DNA of 10,145 bases from Firmicutes bacterium UBA1393 (GTDB taxonomy: Bacteria > Bacillota > DTU025), in assembly GCA_002305255.1 (NCBI GenBank), contig DBQN01000088.1, positions 1 to 10,145 on the forward strand. The letters run 5' to 3'. A model generated the notes under the pieces. It saw only the letters and a program-made list of their open reading frames with translations. It was not told the DNA's origin and ran no database searches. The translations under genes and the position numbers were made by a program. Positions 1 through 6,065 of this stretch are shown piece by piece (the stretch's first letter is position 1; each line of letters begins with the position of its first letter).

Positions 1-1
1 G

Positions 2-385
2 GACCTTGCCAACGCCTCGCTCATCACTGCCGTGGCCGTGGTGGCGGCGAAGGTGCTGCTCGGCCGGGCCAGGCCCTACGTGGAAGGCGCCGGAGGACGG
101 TTCACAGGTTTTTCGCTCGACGGTGCCTATCACTCAATGCCTTCGGGGCATACAGCGAATGCCTTCGCGATGGCGACTGTGCTTGCCGACAGATACACCA
201 CTGCAGCGCCTGCTCTTTACGCTGCAGCTGCGGCGGTTGGCGCCAGCAGGGTGGCGCTGGGGGTGCACTGGGTGTCGGACGTGCTTGTCGGAGCGATGGT
301 TGGCGTTACCATCGGACGTGCTGTCGCCGAGGGCAGGTTGCGCGTGCTGGAGCTGAGCGCGCCCGATGCGCCGCCGGCCCGTTGA
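2..385 (+). CDS. PAP2-family phosphatase, C-terminal part (5' end cut by window)
   Basis: The frame is open from the left edge to a TGA at 383-385, so only the last ~127 residues are seen. All three signature motifs of the PAP2 (type 2 phosphatidic acid phosphatase) superfamily are present in order: K-x6-RP (KVLLGRARP), PSGH (in MPSGHTAN) and SR-x5-H-x3-D (SRVALGVHWVSD). The two histidines are the expected catalytic acid/base and phospho-acceptor. Hydrophobic stretches around these motifs fit a polytopic membrane enzyme acting on a lipid phosphate or pyrophosphate at the outer face of the membrane. Undecaprenyl-pyrophosphate recycling is one common role, but the substrate cannot be told from this fragment. 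An internal GTG at 32 exists, but the reading frame upstream is open and residue-like, so I treat the gene as truncated by the window. It is followed directly by a long hairpin (395-429), which suggests it ends its own transcript. Confidence 0.9.
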   Translation, partial: DLANASLITAVAVVAAKVLLGRARPYVEGAGGRFTGFSLDGAYHSMPSGHTANAFAMATVLADRYTTAAPALYAAAAAVGASRVALGVHWVSDVLVGAMVGVTIGRAVAEGRLRVLELSAPDAPPAR

Positions 386-394
386 CGTAGTGCG

Positions 395-429
395 CAGGCG
401 GCGGATCCTGTGCCGGATCGCGCCGCCTG
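395..429. terminator. GC-rich hairpin after the PAP2 gene, no T-run
   Basis: The left arm 395-403 pairs with 421-429 (9 bp), then 404-408 pairs with 415-419 (5 bp, one bulged G at 420), around a 6-nt loop. It starts ten bases after the PAP2 stop codon. No T-tract follows on either strand, so it may be a weak terminator, an mRNA 3'-end stabiliser, or a bidirectional element between the PAP2 gene and the convergent gene at 534-1136. Confidence 0.5.
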
Positions 430-433
430 CTAC

Positions 434-460
434 GAGTGGTGCGAGTGGTGCGAGTGTTGC
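434..460. repeat. Three tandem 9-bp repeats
   Basis: The unit GAGTGGTGC occurs at 434-442 and 443-451, and a third copy with one change (GAGTGTTGC) at 452-460. The array is non-coding and lies between the hairpin at 395-429 and the end of the convergent gene. No function is evident. Slippage during replication would explain it. Confidence 0.75.
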
Positions 461-533
461 AGACCGCCGGACGTGCTATATGCTGATTGTCTGAGCCGCC
501 GCAGGTGGGGCAGTTTCTGCTGGGGCCGACGAT

Positions 534-1136
534 CTACGACGTAGGTGGAGGTTCCGGATAGTCCGGTACACGGGGCATCGGTGCGGAGACGGGCACGGTG
601 AACGGGGTTGCGACCGGGCTACCGAACGGTGCCGCGAACGGCATCATCGGGGAGTACCAGGGAGGACACGATCCGCCCCACGGCGAGGTGGGCTCAGTCA
701 TGGGCATGGGGGCGGTTAGGGGCATCGGCGTGCCCACTGATCCCCAGGGTGACATCAACGGGATGGGCTGAAGCGCGATCGGCTGCATCGGCATGGGCTG
801 CAGAGAGGGGGAGGGCACCAACTCAGGCATCGGACAAACTGGCGTTACGGGCGTTACGGGCGTTATGGGTGTTATGGGCGATGTGACTGGGCTGCCGAAC
901 GGTGTTGCCACGGGCGGCGCACCGTTCGTAGGGTTTGCCGGCACCTCGCACCCAAGATTCAGGATGTTGCTGGCGAACAGAGCATGCCTCAGTTCATCTC
1001 TGGCTATCTCCAACACGGCCCTGCTCTCGGCCTCAGTAGGGGCGCACTGCGCCATCCTTGTGTAGAACTCGACTCCACCTAGCTCGTCGCAGAGAGCCTG
1101 TCTTGCCATTTGATTCCAGTCGCACATGGGCATCAT
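534..1136 (-). CDS. Two-helix ferritin-like protein with Pro/Met-rich tail (possible spore-associated protein)
   Basis: This 200-residue protein has two very different halves. Residues ~8-60 look like the start of a ferritin/rubrerythrin-like helical domain: a first helix with CDELGGVEFY and a second with ARDELRHA, which supplies an ExxH metal motif. Glu18, Glu48 and His51 are the likely ligands. A full ferritin-like bundle needs four helices, and only two are present, so the protein would have to dimerise to make a di-iron site. From ~residue 66 onward the sequence is low-complexity Pro/Met/Thr/Ser, with a TPVTPV-type repeat (about 840-880 in the DNA) and two copies of an FGSPV segment. Such tails recall coat-like or surface proteins of spore formers, but this is inference. 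The ATG at 1134-1136 is preceded by a GAGGTG Shine-Dalgarno. A second in-frame ATG follows at once. It is divergent from the CopZ-like gene, and metal handling is a possible shared theme. Exact function unknown. Confidence 0.8.
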   Translation of the reverse strand: MMPMCDWNQMARQALCDELGGVEFYTRMAQCAPTEAESRAVLEIARDELRHALFASNILNLGCEVPANPTNGAPPVATPFGSPVTSPITPITPVTPVTPVCPMPELVPSPSLQPMPMQPIALQPIPLMSPWGSVGTPMPLTAPMPMTEPTSPWGGSCPPWYSPMMPFAAPFGSPVATPFTVPVSAPMPRVPDYPEPPPTS

Positions 1137-1256
1137 GAAGCATCACCTCATGGTCTACATTTGGCGGTGTCTGATGGCAGTATATTGGAGGCCTGCTGCA
1201 CACGTTCGCGTGACTTGGGCATGTATAGTAGAGCGCCGCCTGAGGGCGTGCGCAAT
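1137..1256. promoter_or_regulatory. Divergent promoter region (ferritin-like gene / CopZ-like gene)
   Basis: This spacer must drive both divergent genes. A TATAGT at 1224-1229 could be the -10 of the rightward gene, and TATACT on the minus strand (1179-1184) that of the leftward gene. Neither has a good -35 at 16-18 bp, so the boxes are tentative. The GAGGTG ribosome site of the leftward gene lies just right of 1136. Confidence 0.3.
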
Positions 1257-1274
1257 ATGAAGGAGGATCCCATC

Positions 1275-1493
1275 ATGGCTGAGGTTCCGGCACAGGAGAC
1301 TCTTAGTATCGAAGGCATGAGCTGCGGACACTGCAAGGCCGCTGTGGAGCGCTGGCTGTCGGCAGTCAAGGGAGTGATAGAGGCGAAGGTCACTCTCAAT
1401 CCCGGGCAGGCAGTGGTGGTATATGACCCCACGCAGACTGACAGGGAGGCGCTGGTCAAGGCAGTGGAGGATGCAGGATACAGTGTGAAGTAG
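1275..1493 (+). CDS. CopZ-like heavy-metal-associated (HMA) domain protein
   Basis: This 72-residue single-domain protein belongs to the HMA family (copper chaperone CopZ/Atx1 type). The metal-binding motif M-x-C-x-x-C is seen as MSCGHC near residues 15-20, and the rest follows the usual beta-alpha-beta-beta-alpha-beta pattern, ending in the typical EDAGYSVK. It would bind Cu(I) or a similar soft metal in the cytoplasm and hand it to a P-type ATPase or sensor, but neither partner is in this window. The ATG at 1275 is chosen because a perfect AGGAGG sits at 1261-1266, eight bases upstream. An in-frame ATG at 1257 would place that site inside the coding region. The gene has its own short transcription unit or is read through toward the mutase operon, which starts 138 bp downstream with a promoter-like sequence between. 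A mercury-binding role (MerP-like) is possible but there is no signal peptide. Confidence 0.9.
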   Translation: MAEVPAQETLSIEGMSCGHCKAAVERWLSAVKGVIEAKVTLNPGQAVVVYDPTQTDREALVKAVEDAGYSVK

Positions 1494-1533
1494 CTGCCGC
1501 GTAAGGCATGTATGCAGCTCTGGGAGGGGATTC

Positions 1534-1562
1534 TTGGCGGATGTTGAATACACAGGTGTAAC
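1534..1562 (+). promoter_or_regulatory. Candidate promoter of the methylmalonyl-CoA mutase operon
   Basis: TTGGCG at 1534-1539 and TGTAAC at 1557-1562 are separated by exactly 17 bp, and each matches the housekeeping sigma consensus at four of six positions. A start near 1569 would give a leader of about 60 nt before the TTG start at 1632. It is the best candidate I see between the CopZ-like gene and the mutase, but matches of this quality arise by chance. The same bases could instead encode the start of a tiny reading frame (1534-1614). Confidence 0.35.
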
Positions 1563-1631
1563 TTGTGGCACAAGGCTTGGGGCCGACGGGTGCGGATGTC
1601 GGCCTGGGCTATGACTGGGGGGATACATAAA

Positions 1632-3299
1632 TTGGATCAGGAGAATCTGAAGGCCGGATACGACCGCTGGAAATCAGGGCCGTATACGAAGGCCAAGACC
1701 AGGTTCGCCGAGCGTATGGAGAGGTTTGAGGGCAGTTCCGGCATGGAGATCGAGCCGCTCTACACACCGCTTGATACGGAGCACCTCGACTACCTCAACG
1801 ACCTCGGCTTCCCGGGCGAATACCCTTACACTCGCGGAGTGCAGCCTACGATGTACCGCGGCAAGCTGTGGACTATGCGCCAGTACGCAGGCTTCGCCAC
1901 GGCAGAAGAGTCTAACGCCAGATACAAGTACCTGCTTGAGCAGGGGCAGACAGGGCTTTCCGTGGCCTTCGACCTTCCGACGCAGATAGGCTACGATTCC
2001 GACCATGAGCTGGCCCTGGGCGAAGTGGGCAAAGTGGGCGTTGCCATCGACTCCCTGGCTGACATGGAGATCCTTTTTGACGGGATCCCGCTCGACAAGG
2101 TGTCGACGTCGATGACGATCAACGCTCCTGCAGCGGTGCTTTTGGCAATGTACATCGCTGTCGCGGAGAAGCAGGGTGTGTCGGCCGACAAGCTCAACGG
2201 CACCATCCAGAATGACATTCTCAAGGAGTACGCGGCCCGGGGAACTTACATCTTCCCTCCCAAGCCGTCGATGAGGCTGATCACCAACATTTTCGAGTAC
2301 TGCTCAGCCAATGTTCCCAAGTGGAACACCATCAGCATCAGCGGCTACCACATCAGAGAGGCGGGCGCCACCGCAGTACAGGAAGTCGCCTTTACCCTGG
2401 CCGACGGGATCGCCTATGTCGAGGCTGCCATAGCTGCCGGTCTCGATGTCGATGACTTCGGGCCGAGGCTGTCTTTCTTCTTCAACAGCCACAACGAGCT
2501 GCTTGAGGAGGTCGCCAAGTTCAGGGCGGCCCGCAGGCTCTGGGCACGTATCATGAAGGAGAGGTTCGGAGCCAAGGATCCAAAGTCACTCCAGCTCCGT
2601 TTCCACACTCAAACCGCCGGTTCCACCCTCACCGCACAGCAGCCTGACAACAATATCGTGCGCGTGACGCTGCAGGCCCTCGCCGCCGTGCTGGGAGGCA
2701 CGCAATCGCTCCACACCAACTCCCGCGACGAGGCGCTGGCTCTGCCGAGCCAGGACTCCGTGAGGATCGCCCTCCGCACGCAGCAGATCATCGGCTACGA
2801 GAGCGGTGTCGCTGATACCATCGATCCTCTGGCCGGGTGCTACTACATCGAAGCCCTTACCGACAAGATCGAGAAGGCAGCGATGGACTATATCAAGCGC
2901 ATCGACGAGATGGGCGGAGCGCCGGCCGCAATCGAACGCGGCTTCATCCAGAAGGAGATTGAAGACAGCGCATACCGCTACCAGATGGAAATCGAGGAGA
3001 AGCGCAGAATCATCGTGGGTCTCAATGAGTTCACCATAGCTGAGGAGCCGCCCAAGGGCCTGCTCAAAGTGGATCCTGCCGTCGGTGAGCTTCAGAAGTC
3101 CAAACTGGCCAAGTTGCGCGCATCGCGCGATACAGCCCGCGTGGAGGCTACCGTGGCTGCCCTGGGTGAGGCCGCGCGTGGCGATGCCAACTTGATGCCG
3201 CTGATACTTGATGCCGTGCGAGCCTACGCGACTCTTGGGGAGATCTGCGGAGTGCTGCGCGGGGTGTTCGGCGAGTACAAGCCGGGCGGAGCCCGATAG
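1632..3299 (+). CDS. Methylmalonyl-CoA mutase, large (substrate-binding) subunit
   Basis: This 555-residue protein is the TIM-barrel part of coenzyme-B12-dependent methylmalonyl-CoA mutase, which interconverts succinyl-CoA and (R)-methylmalonyl-CoA. It carries the family blocks YTRGVQPTMYRG, GQTGLSVAFDLPTQ, ISISGYH and GGTQSLHTN. Counting from the TTG start, Tyr85, Arg203 and His240 match Tyr89, Arg207 and His244 of the Propionibacterium enzyme with a constant offset of four. The Tyr and Arg separate methylmalonyl-CoA mutases from isobutyryl-CoA mutases, which have Phe and Gln there. There is no B12-binding domain at the C-terminus; the next gene supplies it, as in many clostridia and archaea. 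The TTG start is preferred: GGGGGGA at 1617-1623 lies eight bases upstream, and the resulting N-terminus matches the usual family length. In-frame ATGs at 1611 and 1596 and an alternative start at 1563 lack a good ribosome site. It is the first gene of a five-gene operon. Confidence 0.96.
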   Translation: MDQENLKAGYDRWKSGPYTKAKTRFAERMERFEGSSGMEIEPLYTPLDTEHLDYLNDLGFPGEYPYTRGVQPTMYRGKLWTMRQYAGFATAEESNARYKYLLEQGQTGLSVAFDLPTQIGYDSDHELALGEVGKVGVAIDSLADMEILFDGIPLDKVSTSMTINAPAAVLLAMYIAVAEKQGVSADKLNGTIQNDILKEYAARGTYIFPPKPSMRLITNIFEYCSANVPKWNTISISGYHIREAGATAVQEVAFTLADGIAYVEAAIAAGLDVDDFGPRLSFFFNSHNELLEEVAKFRAARRLWARIMKERFGAKDPKSLQLRFHTQTAGSTLTAQQPDNNIVRVTLQALAAVLGGTQSLHTNSRDEALALPSQDSVRIALRTQQIIGYESGVADTIDPLAGCYYIEALTDKIEKAAMDYIKRIDEMGGAPAAIERGFIQKEIEDSAYRYQMEIEEKRRIIVGLNEFTIAEEPPKGLLKVDPAVGELQKSKLAKLRASRDTARVEATVAALGEAARGDANLMPLILDAVRAYATLGEICGVLRGVFGEYKPGGAR

Positions 3300-3321
3300 G
3301 ATAGGGAGAGGGTGCGACACT

Positions 3322-3723
3322 ATGGATGAGAACAGGAAGATCAGAGTGCTCGTGGCCAAGCCCGGACTTGACGGCCACGACCGCGGAGCGAAGGTCATTG
3401 CGAGGGCCTTGAGAGACGCCGGCATGGAGGTAGTGTACACAGGCCTCAGGCAGACGCCTGAACAGATCGTGGCGGCAGCCATTCAGGAAGACGTAGACGT
3501 TGTGGCAATGTCGATCCTGTCGGGTGCCCACGGCCATCTGTTCCCCAGAGTGACACAGCTGCTCAAGGAGCGCGGCGTCGACGACGTGCTCGTCATCGGT
3601 GGCGGCATCATACCTGATGAGGACATTCCCGCGCTCAAGGCGGCAGGGGTGGCGGAGGTGTTCACTCCGGGAACCTCCACCGCGGAAACCGTGAAGTTCA
3701 TCCGCGAGCACGTCAAGAGGTAG
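3322..3723 (+). CDS. Methylmalonyl-CoA mutase, small (B12-binding) subunit
   Basis: This 133-residue protein is a stand-alone cobalamin-binding Rossmann-like domain. The DxHxxG motif appears as DGHDRG (residues 17-22). His19 is the expected lower axial ligand of cobalt (base-off/His-on binding). It is followed by the SxL motif (Ser64-Leu66, in MSILSGAH) and the glycine-rich VIGGG (93-95) that packs against the nucleotide tail. Together with the upstream subunit it makes the active mutase. The ATG at 3322 follows a GGGAGAGGG ribosome site at 3304-3312. The gene begins 22 bp after the large subunit ends, so the two are surely co-transcribed and made in step. Related B12-binding subunits exist for isobutyryl-CoA or 2-hydroxyisobutyryl-CoA mutases, but the partner's active-site residues argue for methylmalonyl-CoA. 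Confidence 0.96.
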   Translation: MDENRKIRVLVAKPGLDGHDRGAKVIARALRDAGMEVVYTGLRQTPEQIVAAAIQEDVDVVAMSILSGAHGHLFPRVTQLLKERGVDDVLVIGGGIIPDEDIPALKAAGVAEVFTPGTSTAETVKFIREHVKR

Positions 3724-3730
3724 CGGGTTC

Positions 3731-4732
3731 ATGGCAGTCCAGGAACTAGTGAGCCGCGCCCTTGCCCACGATGTGAGGGCCGTCTCACGGCTTATCTCGA
3801 TAGTGGAAGACCGTCGCGAAGGATTCGAAGAGGTCTACGCATCGATCTATCCCCATACGGGCAAAGCGCATGTCATCGGCGTCACCGGTCCGCCCGGATC
3901 CGGAAAGAGCACCTTCGTCGACAAGATGGCGTTGGAGTACCGGGCCGCAGGCCGTACCGTCGGAGTCGTCGCCGTCGACCCTACCAGCCCATTCTCAGGC
4001 GGAGCACTTCTGGGAGACAGACTCAGGATGCAGCGCCACGCCCTTGATGAAGGTGTTTTCATCCGGAGCATGGGAACGCGCGGTCGTCTCGGAGGGCTAT
4101 CCACGGCCACGAGCGGCGCGGTAGACGTGTTGGACGCCGCAGGCTTCGATGTAGTCTTAATCGAGACCGTGGGCGTGGGTCAGTCGGAGGTGGAGATAGC
4201 TTCACTAGCCGACACGGTGATCCTGATACAAGTGCCCGGCCTGGGCGATGACATCCAGGTCATAAAGGCCGGAATCATGGAGATCGGCGATGTGTTCGTC
4301 GTAAACAAGAAAGACCGGCCAGGCGTGGAACGAGTAGTGGCCGAGATTAAGATGGCGCTCGACCTGTCGGCGCCCGGTGGACATCCCGAGGGCGGCGCTG
4401 ACCGCGACGCTGATCGTCGCCAGTGGCGACCGCCGATTCTCATGACGATGGCTGAATCGGGTGAGGGCGTCGCCGAAGTGGTTGAGGCGTGCGCCGCGCA
4501 TCTGGAGCACCTGGGCGGCGCCGGCCTGATGGAACGCCGGCTGCGGCGTGCCAGAGCGGAGACCATGGAGATCGTGTCACAACGCATCTGGAGGGGTCTG
4601 AGGGAGAGGCCTGATGCAAGGCAGGAGGCCGAGCGCCTGGCGGCCGCCATCGCCGAGAGGCGGATAGACCCGTACTCGGCTGCCATCGACCTCTACAAGC
4701 TGTTGATCAGTGCAGAGAGTGCAAGGGGGTAA
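3731..4732 (+). CDS. meaB: MeaB/ArgK-family GTPase, methylmalonyl-CoA mutase chaperone
   Basis: This 333-residue G3E-family P-loop GTPase has a Walker A GPPGSGKST (from residue 53), the DPTSPFSGGALLGDR block (83 on) typical of MeaB and human MMAA, a G3 region ETVGVGQSE (145 on), and the base-recognition motif NKKD (192-195). In this family the protein binds the mutase, gates loading of adenosylcobalamin, and protects the enzyme from inactivation during turnover. The C-terminal ~70 residues are helical and charged, as in the dimerisation arm of MeaB. A short Gly/Asp/Arg-rich stretch at ~217-232 seems longer than in relatives I remember. The gene begins seven bases after the small subunit stop, with an AGAGGT overlapping that end acting as ribosome site, which suggests translational coupling. 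Older annotations call this family lysine/arginine/ornithine transport kinase (ArgK); the operon context makes the chaperone role far more likely. Confidence 0.95.
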   Translation: MAVQELVSRALAHDVRAVSRLISIVEDRREGFEEVYASIYPHTGKAHVIGVTGPPGSGKSTFVDKMALEYRAAGRTVGVVAVDPTSPFSGGALLGDRLRMQRHALDEGVFIRSMGTRGRLGGLSTATSGAVDVLDAAGFDVVLIETVGVGQSEVEIASLADTVILIQVPGLGDDIQVIKAGIMEIGDVFVVNKKDRPGVERVVAEIKMALDLSAPGGHPEGGADRDADRRQWRPPILMTMAESGEGVAEVVEACAAHLEHLGGAGLMERRLRRARAETMEIVSQRIWRGLRERPDARQEAERLAAAIAERRIDPYSAAIDLYKLLISAESARG

Positions 4733-4737
4733 AGTGT

Positions 4738-5142
4738 ATGGTAGTTAAGCTGGACCACATCGGCATCGCCGTCGCCGACCTCGACGCGGCGATGAAGGTG
4801 TACACCGACGTGCTGGGGCTTAAGAGCGCCGGGGTGGAGGTCGTTGAGGAGCAGAAGGTCAGAGTAGCGTTCTTCCCTGTGGGCGATACCGAGGTCGAGC
4901 TCCTTGAGTCGACGGACCCGGAAGGGCCCATCGCCAAGCACATTGAGAAGCGTGGTGAGGGCGTCCAACATCTGGCCTTTAGAGTCGACAACATCGAAGC
5001 TGCACTCGACGAGATGAGGGCCAAGGGAATCAGACTAATCGATGAGAAACCCAGATATGGAGCGGGTGGAGCCCGCATCGCATTTCTGCACCCCAAGGCC
5101 ACAGGCGGAGTACTGATCGAACTGAGCGAGAGGGAGGCGTGA
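4738..5142 (+). CDS. mce: Methylmalonyl-CoA epimerase
   Basis: This 134-residue vicinal-oxygen-chelate (glyoxalase-fold) protein racemises (R)- and (S)-methylmalonyl-CoA, linking the mutase to the biotin enzyme. It opens with LDHIGIAVADLD and has VELLE, GVQHLAFRV and GVLIELSE. His7, His78 and Glu128 fit three of the divalent metal ligands known from the Propionibacterium enzyme (His, His, Glu). Length and motif order are standard for the family. The ATG at 4738 is preceded by AAGGGGG at 4723-4729, which overlaps the end of meaB, and the two genes are only five bases apart. The stop codon overlaps the start of the next gene (TGATG at 5140-5144). Other VOC proteins such as lactoylglutathione lyase share the fold, but the GVQHLAFRV block and neighbours settle the assignment. 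Confidence 0.96.
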   Translation: MVVKLDHIGIAVADLDAAMKVYTDVLGLKSAGVEVVEEQKVRVAFFPVGDTEVELLESTDPEGPIAKHIEKRGEGVQHLAFRVDNIEAALDEMRAKGIRLIDEKPRYGAGGARIAFLHPKATGGVLIELSEREA

Positions 5143-5855
5143 TGCCAATGACCATCAGACCGAGACATCGGGCGTTTGTGCTGGCACTACTCGTGTCGAT
5201 TGGAGCCTTGATGCTTCTTGCACCGGGAGCGTCAGCGGCACCCGGATCTGCCAGCACCTTTGGCTGGTCGTTCTTCAAGAGTGCGTCCTTTGAGGAGGAT
5301 CTAGATCTGGCAGGGTATGAGCCCATGAAAGGTATGATCACAACCGGAGGCATTCTCCTGGTACCTGTGGCGGAGAAGGTGTCGGCCGGCATCGGGTTTG
5401 CGACTTCCTACGGATGGAGCAAGTCAGAAGAGCGCAGTGCGTGCCTGGAACTGGGGTACGGCGGAATTGCCATTGAGTACGGCAGGAATGTCGGCGATAA
5501 GGTGCACCTGGGAGTAGGCGGCATCGTCGGGTTGGGTACCGCAGCTCTGTCGACGAAGCAGGGCACGATCACGGACTTCGGGGAGCTACTCGATGCCTCA
5601 AACTCCGCCGCCGCGTGGAGGCCATACGTGGTGGTGCAGCCCATGGCGTCGATCGGCTTCGCAGCGTCGCCTTTGGTGAACGTGACGATCTCAGGCGGCT
5701 ACACCTTCATGTGGAGCCCTATAGGGTGGATAGATGGGTTCAACTTCCGCGACCACTTCGAAGGCCCTCTGAAGACAATCGGCATGCCCTTCGTGCAGCT
5801 GGGCATCGCTTTCAGCACAGCGGGCTTGCCACAGACGCAGGAGGCCCGGTACTAG
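5142..5855 (+). CDS. Secreted beta-rich protein of unknown function, last gene of the mutase operon
   Basis: I do not recognise a named family. The 237-residue product begins with a clear Sec signal peptide: an Arg/His-rich n-region, a hydrophobic core (residues ~11-28), and an Ala-Ser-Ala cleavage site after residue ~32. The mature part is Gly/aromatic-rich with short alternating polar/non-polar segments and frequent turns, such as ELGYGGIAIEYG, VHLGVGGIVGLG and FVQLGIAF. This is the look of a small beta-barrel or beta-sandwich, with no transmembrane helix beyond the signal. A barrel would imply an outer membrane, which some Bacillota have; it may equally be a soluble extracytoplasmic protein. 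The ATG at 5142 overlaps the epimerase stop (TGATG), with GGGAGG at 5132-5137 close upstream. ATG 5148 has better spacing and GTG 5139 is also in frame. Tight coupling to the epimerase is unexpected for an exported protein. Confidence 0.8.
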   Translation: MPMTIRPRHRAFVLALLVSIGALMLLAPGASAAPGSASTFGWSFFKSASFEEDLDLAGYEPMKGMITTGGILLVPVAEKVSAGIGFATSYGWSKSEERSACLELGYGGIAIEYGRNVGDKVHLGVGGIVGLGTAALSTKQGTITDFGELLDASNSAAAWRPYVVVQPMASIGFAASPLVNVTISGGYTFMWSPIGWIDGFNFRDHFEGPLKTIGMPFVQLGIAFSTAGLPQTQEARY

Positions 5856-5937
5856 GCGCGACCAGTCACGACTAGACGCAAACAGGCCGCCGATCGGGGC
5901 CCTAAGCGGATCTCAACTCAAGGTTGCGAGGAATGAT

Positions 5938-5968
5938 CAACCCCCCGTCAACAGGTGACGGGGGGTTG
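5938..5968. terminator. Bidirectional terminator-like hairpin between the two convergent operons
   Basis: A perfect 13-bp stem (5938-5950 with 5956-5968, containing six G:C pairs in a row) encloses a 5-nt loop. It lies midway between the end of the mutase operon (5855) and the end of the decarboxylase operon (6066). On the + strand it is followed by CTTCATCTT, only partly T-rich; on the - strand by a mixed sequence. It likely ends transcription from both sides despite the weak T-tracts. I see nothing else in 5856-6065. Confidence 0.85.
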
Positions 5969-6065
5969 CTTCATCTTACACACTTGGCCAATCCGCGCAT
6001 CATGTATGTCGCCGATAGCTGCTGCAGCCTGCGCGGTAGGCACCGACATGGAAGGTGGTGCGGAA

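Noticed and set aside
434..460. Small CRISPR-like array
   Set aside because: The 9-bp units are directly adjacent with no spacers and there are no cas genes, so it is a simple tandem repeat.
1563..1631. Longer N-terminus of the mutase large subunit, starting at 1563, 1596 or 1611
   Set aside because: These starts have no good Shine-Dalgarno, and the extra 7-23 residues do not resemble the family. TTG at 1632 has GGGGGGA eight bases upstream and gives the usual length.
1494..1631. Cobalamin riboswitch upstream of the B12-dependent mutase
   Set aside because: The spacer is too short for the element, and I see no B12-box-like sequence or matching multi-stem fold.
2586..3482. A 298-codon open frame on the minus strand across the mutase large and small subunits
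   Set aside because: It lies antisense to well-conserved coding sequence and is explained by GC-rich codon bias. The translation has no recognisable domain and no ribosome site of note.
1632..3723. Isobutyryl-CoA or another acyl-CoA mutase instead of methylmalonyl-CoA mutase
   Set aside because: The active-site Tyr85 and Arg203 are those of methylmalonyl-CoA mutase, and MeaB, epimerase and decarboxylase genes are adjacent.
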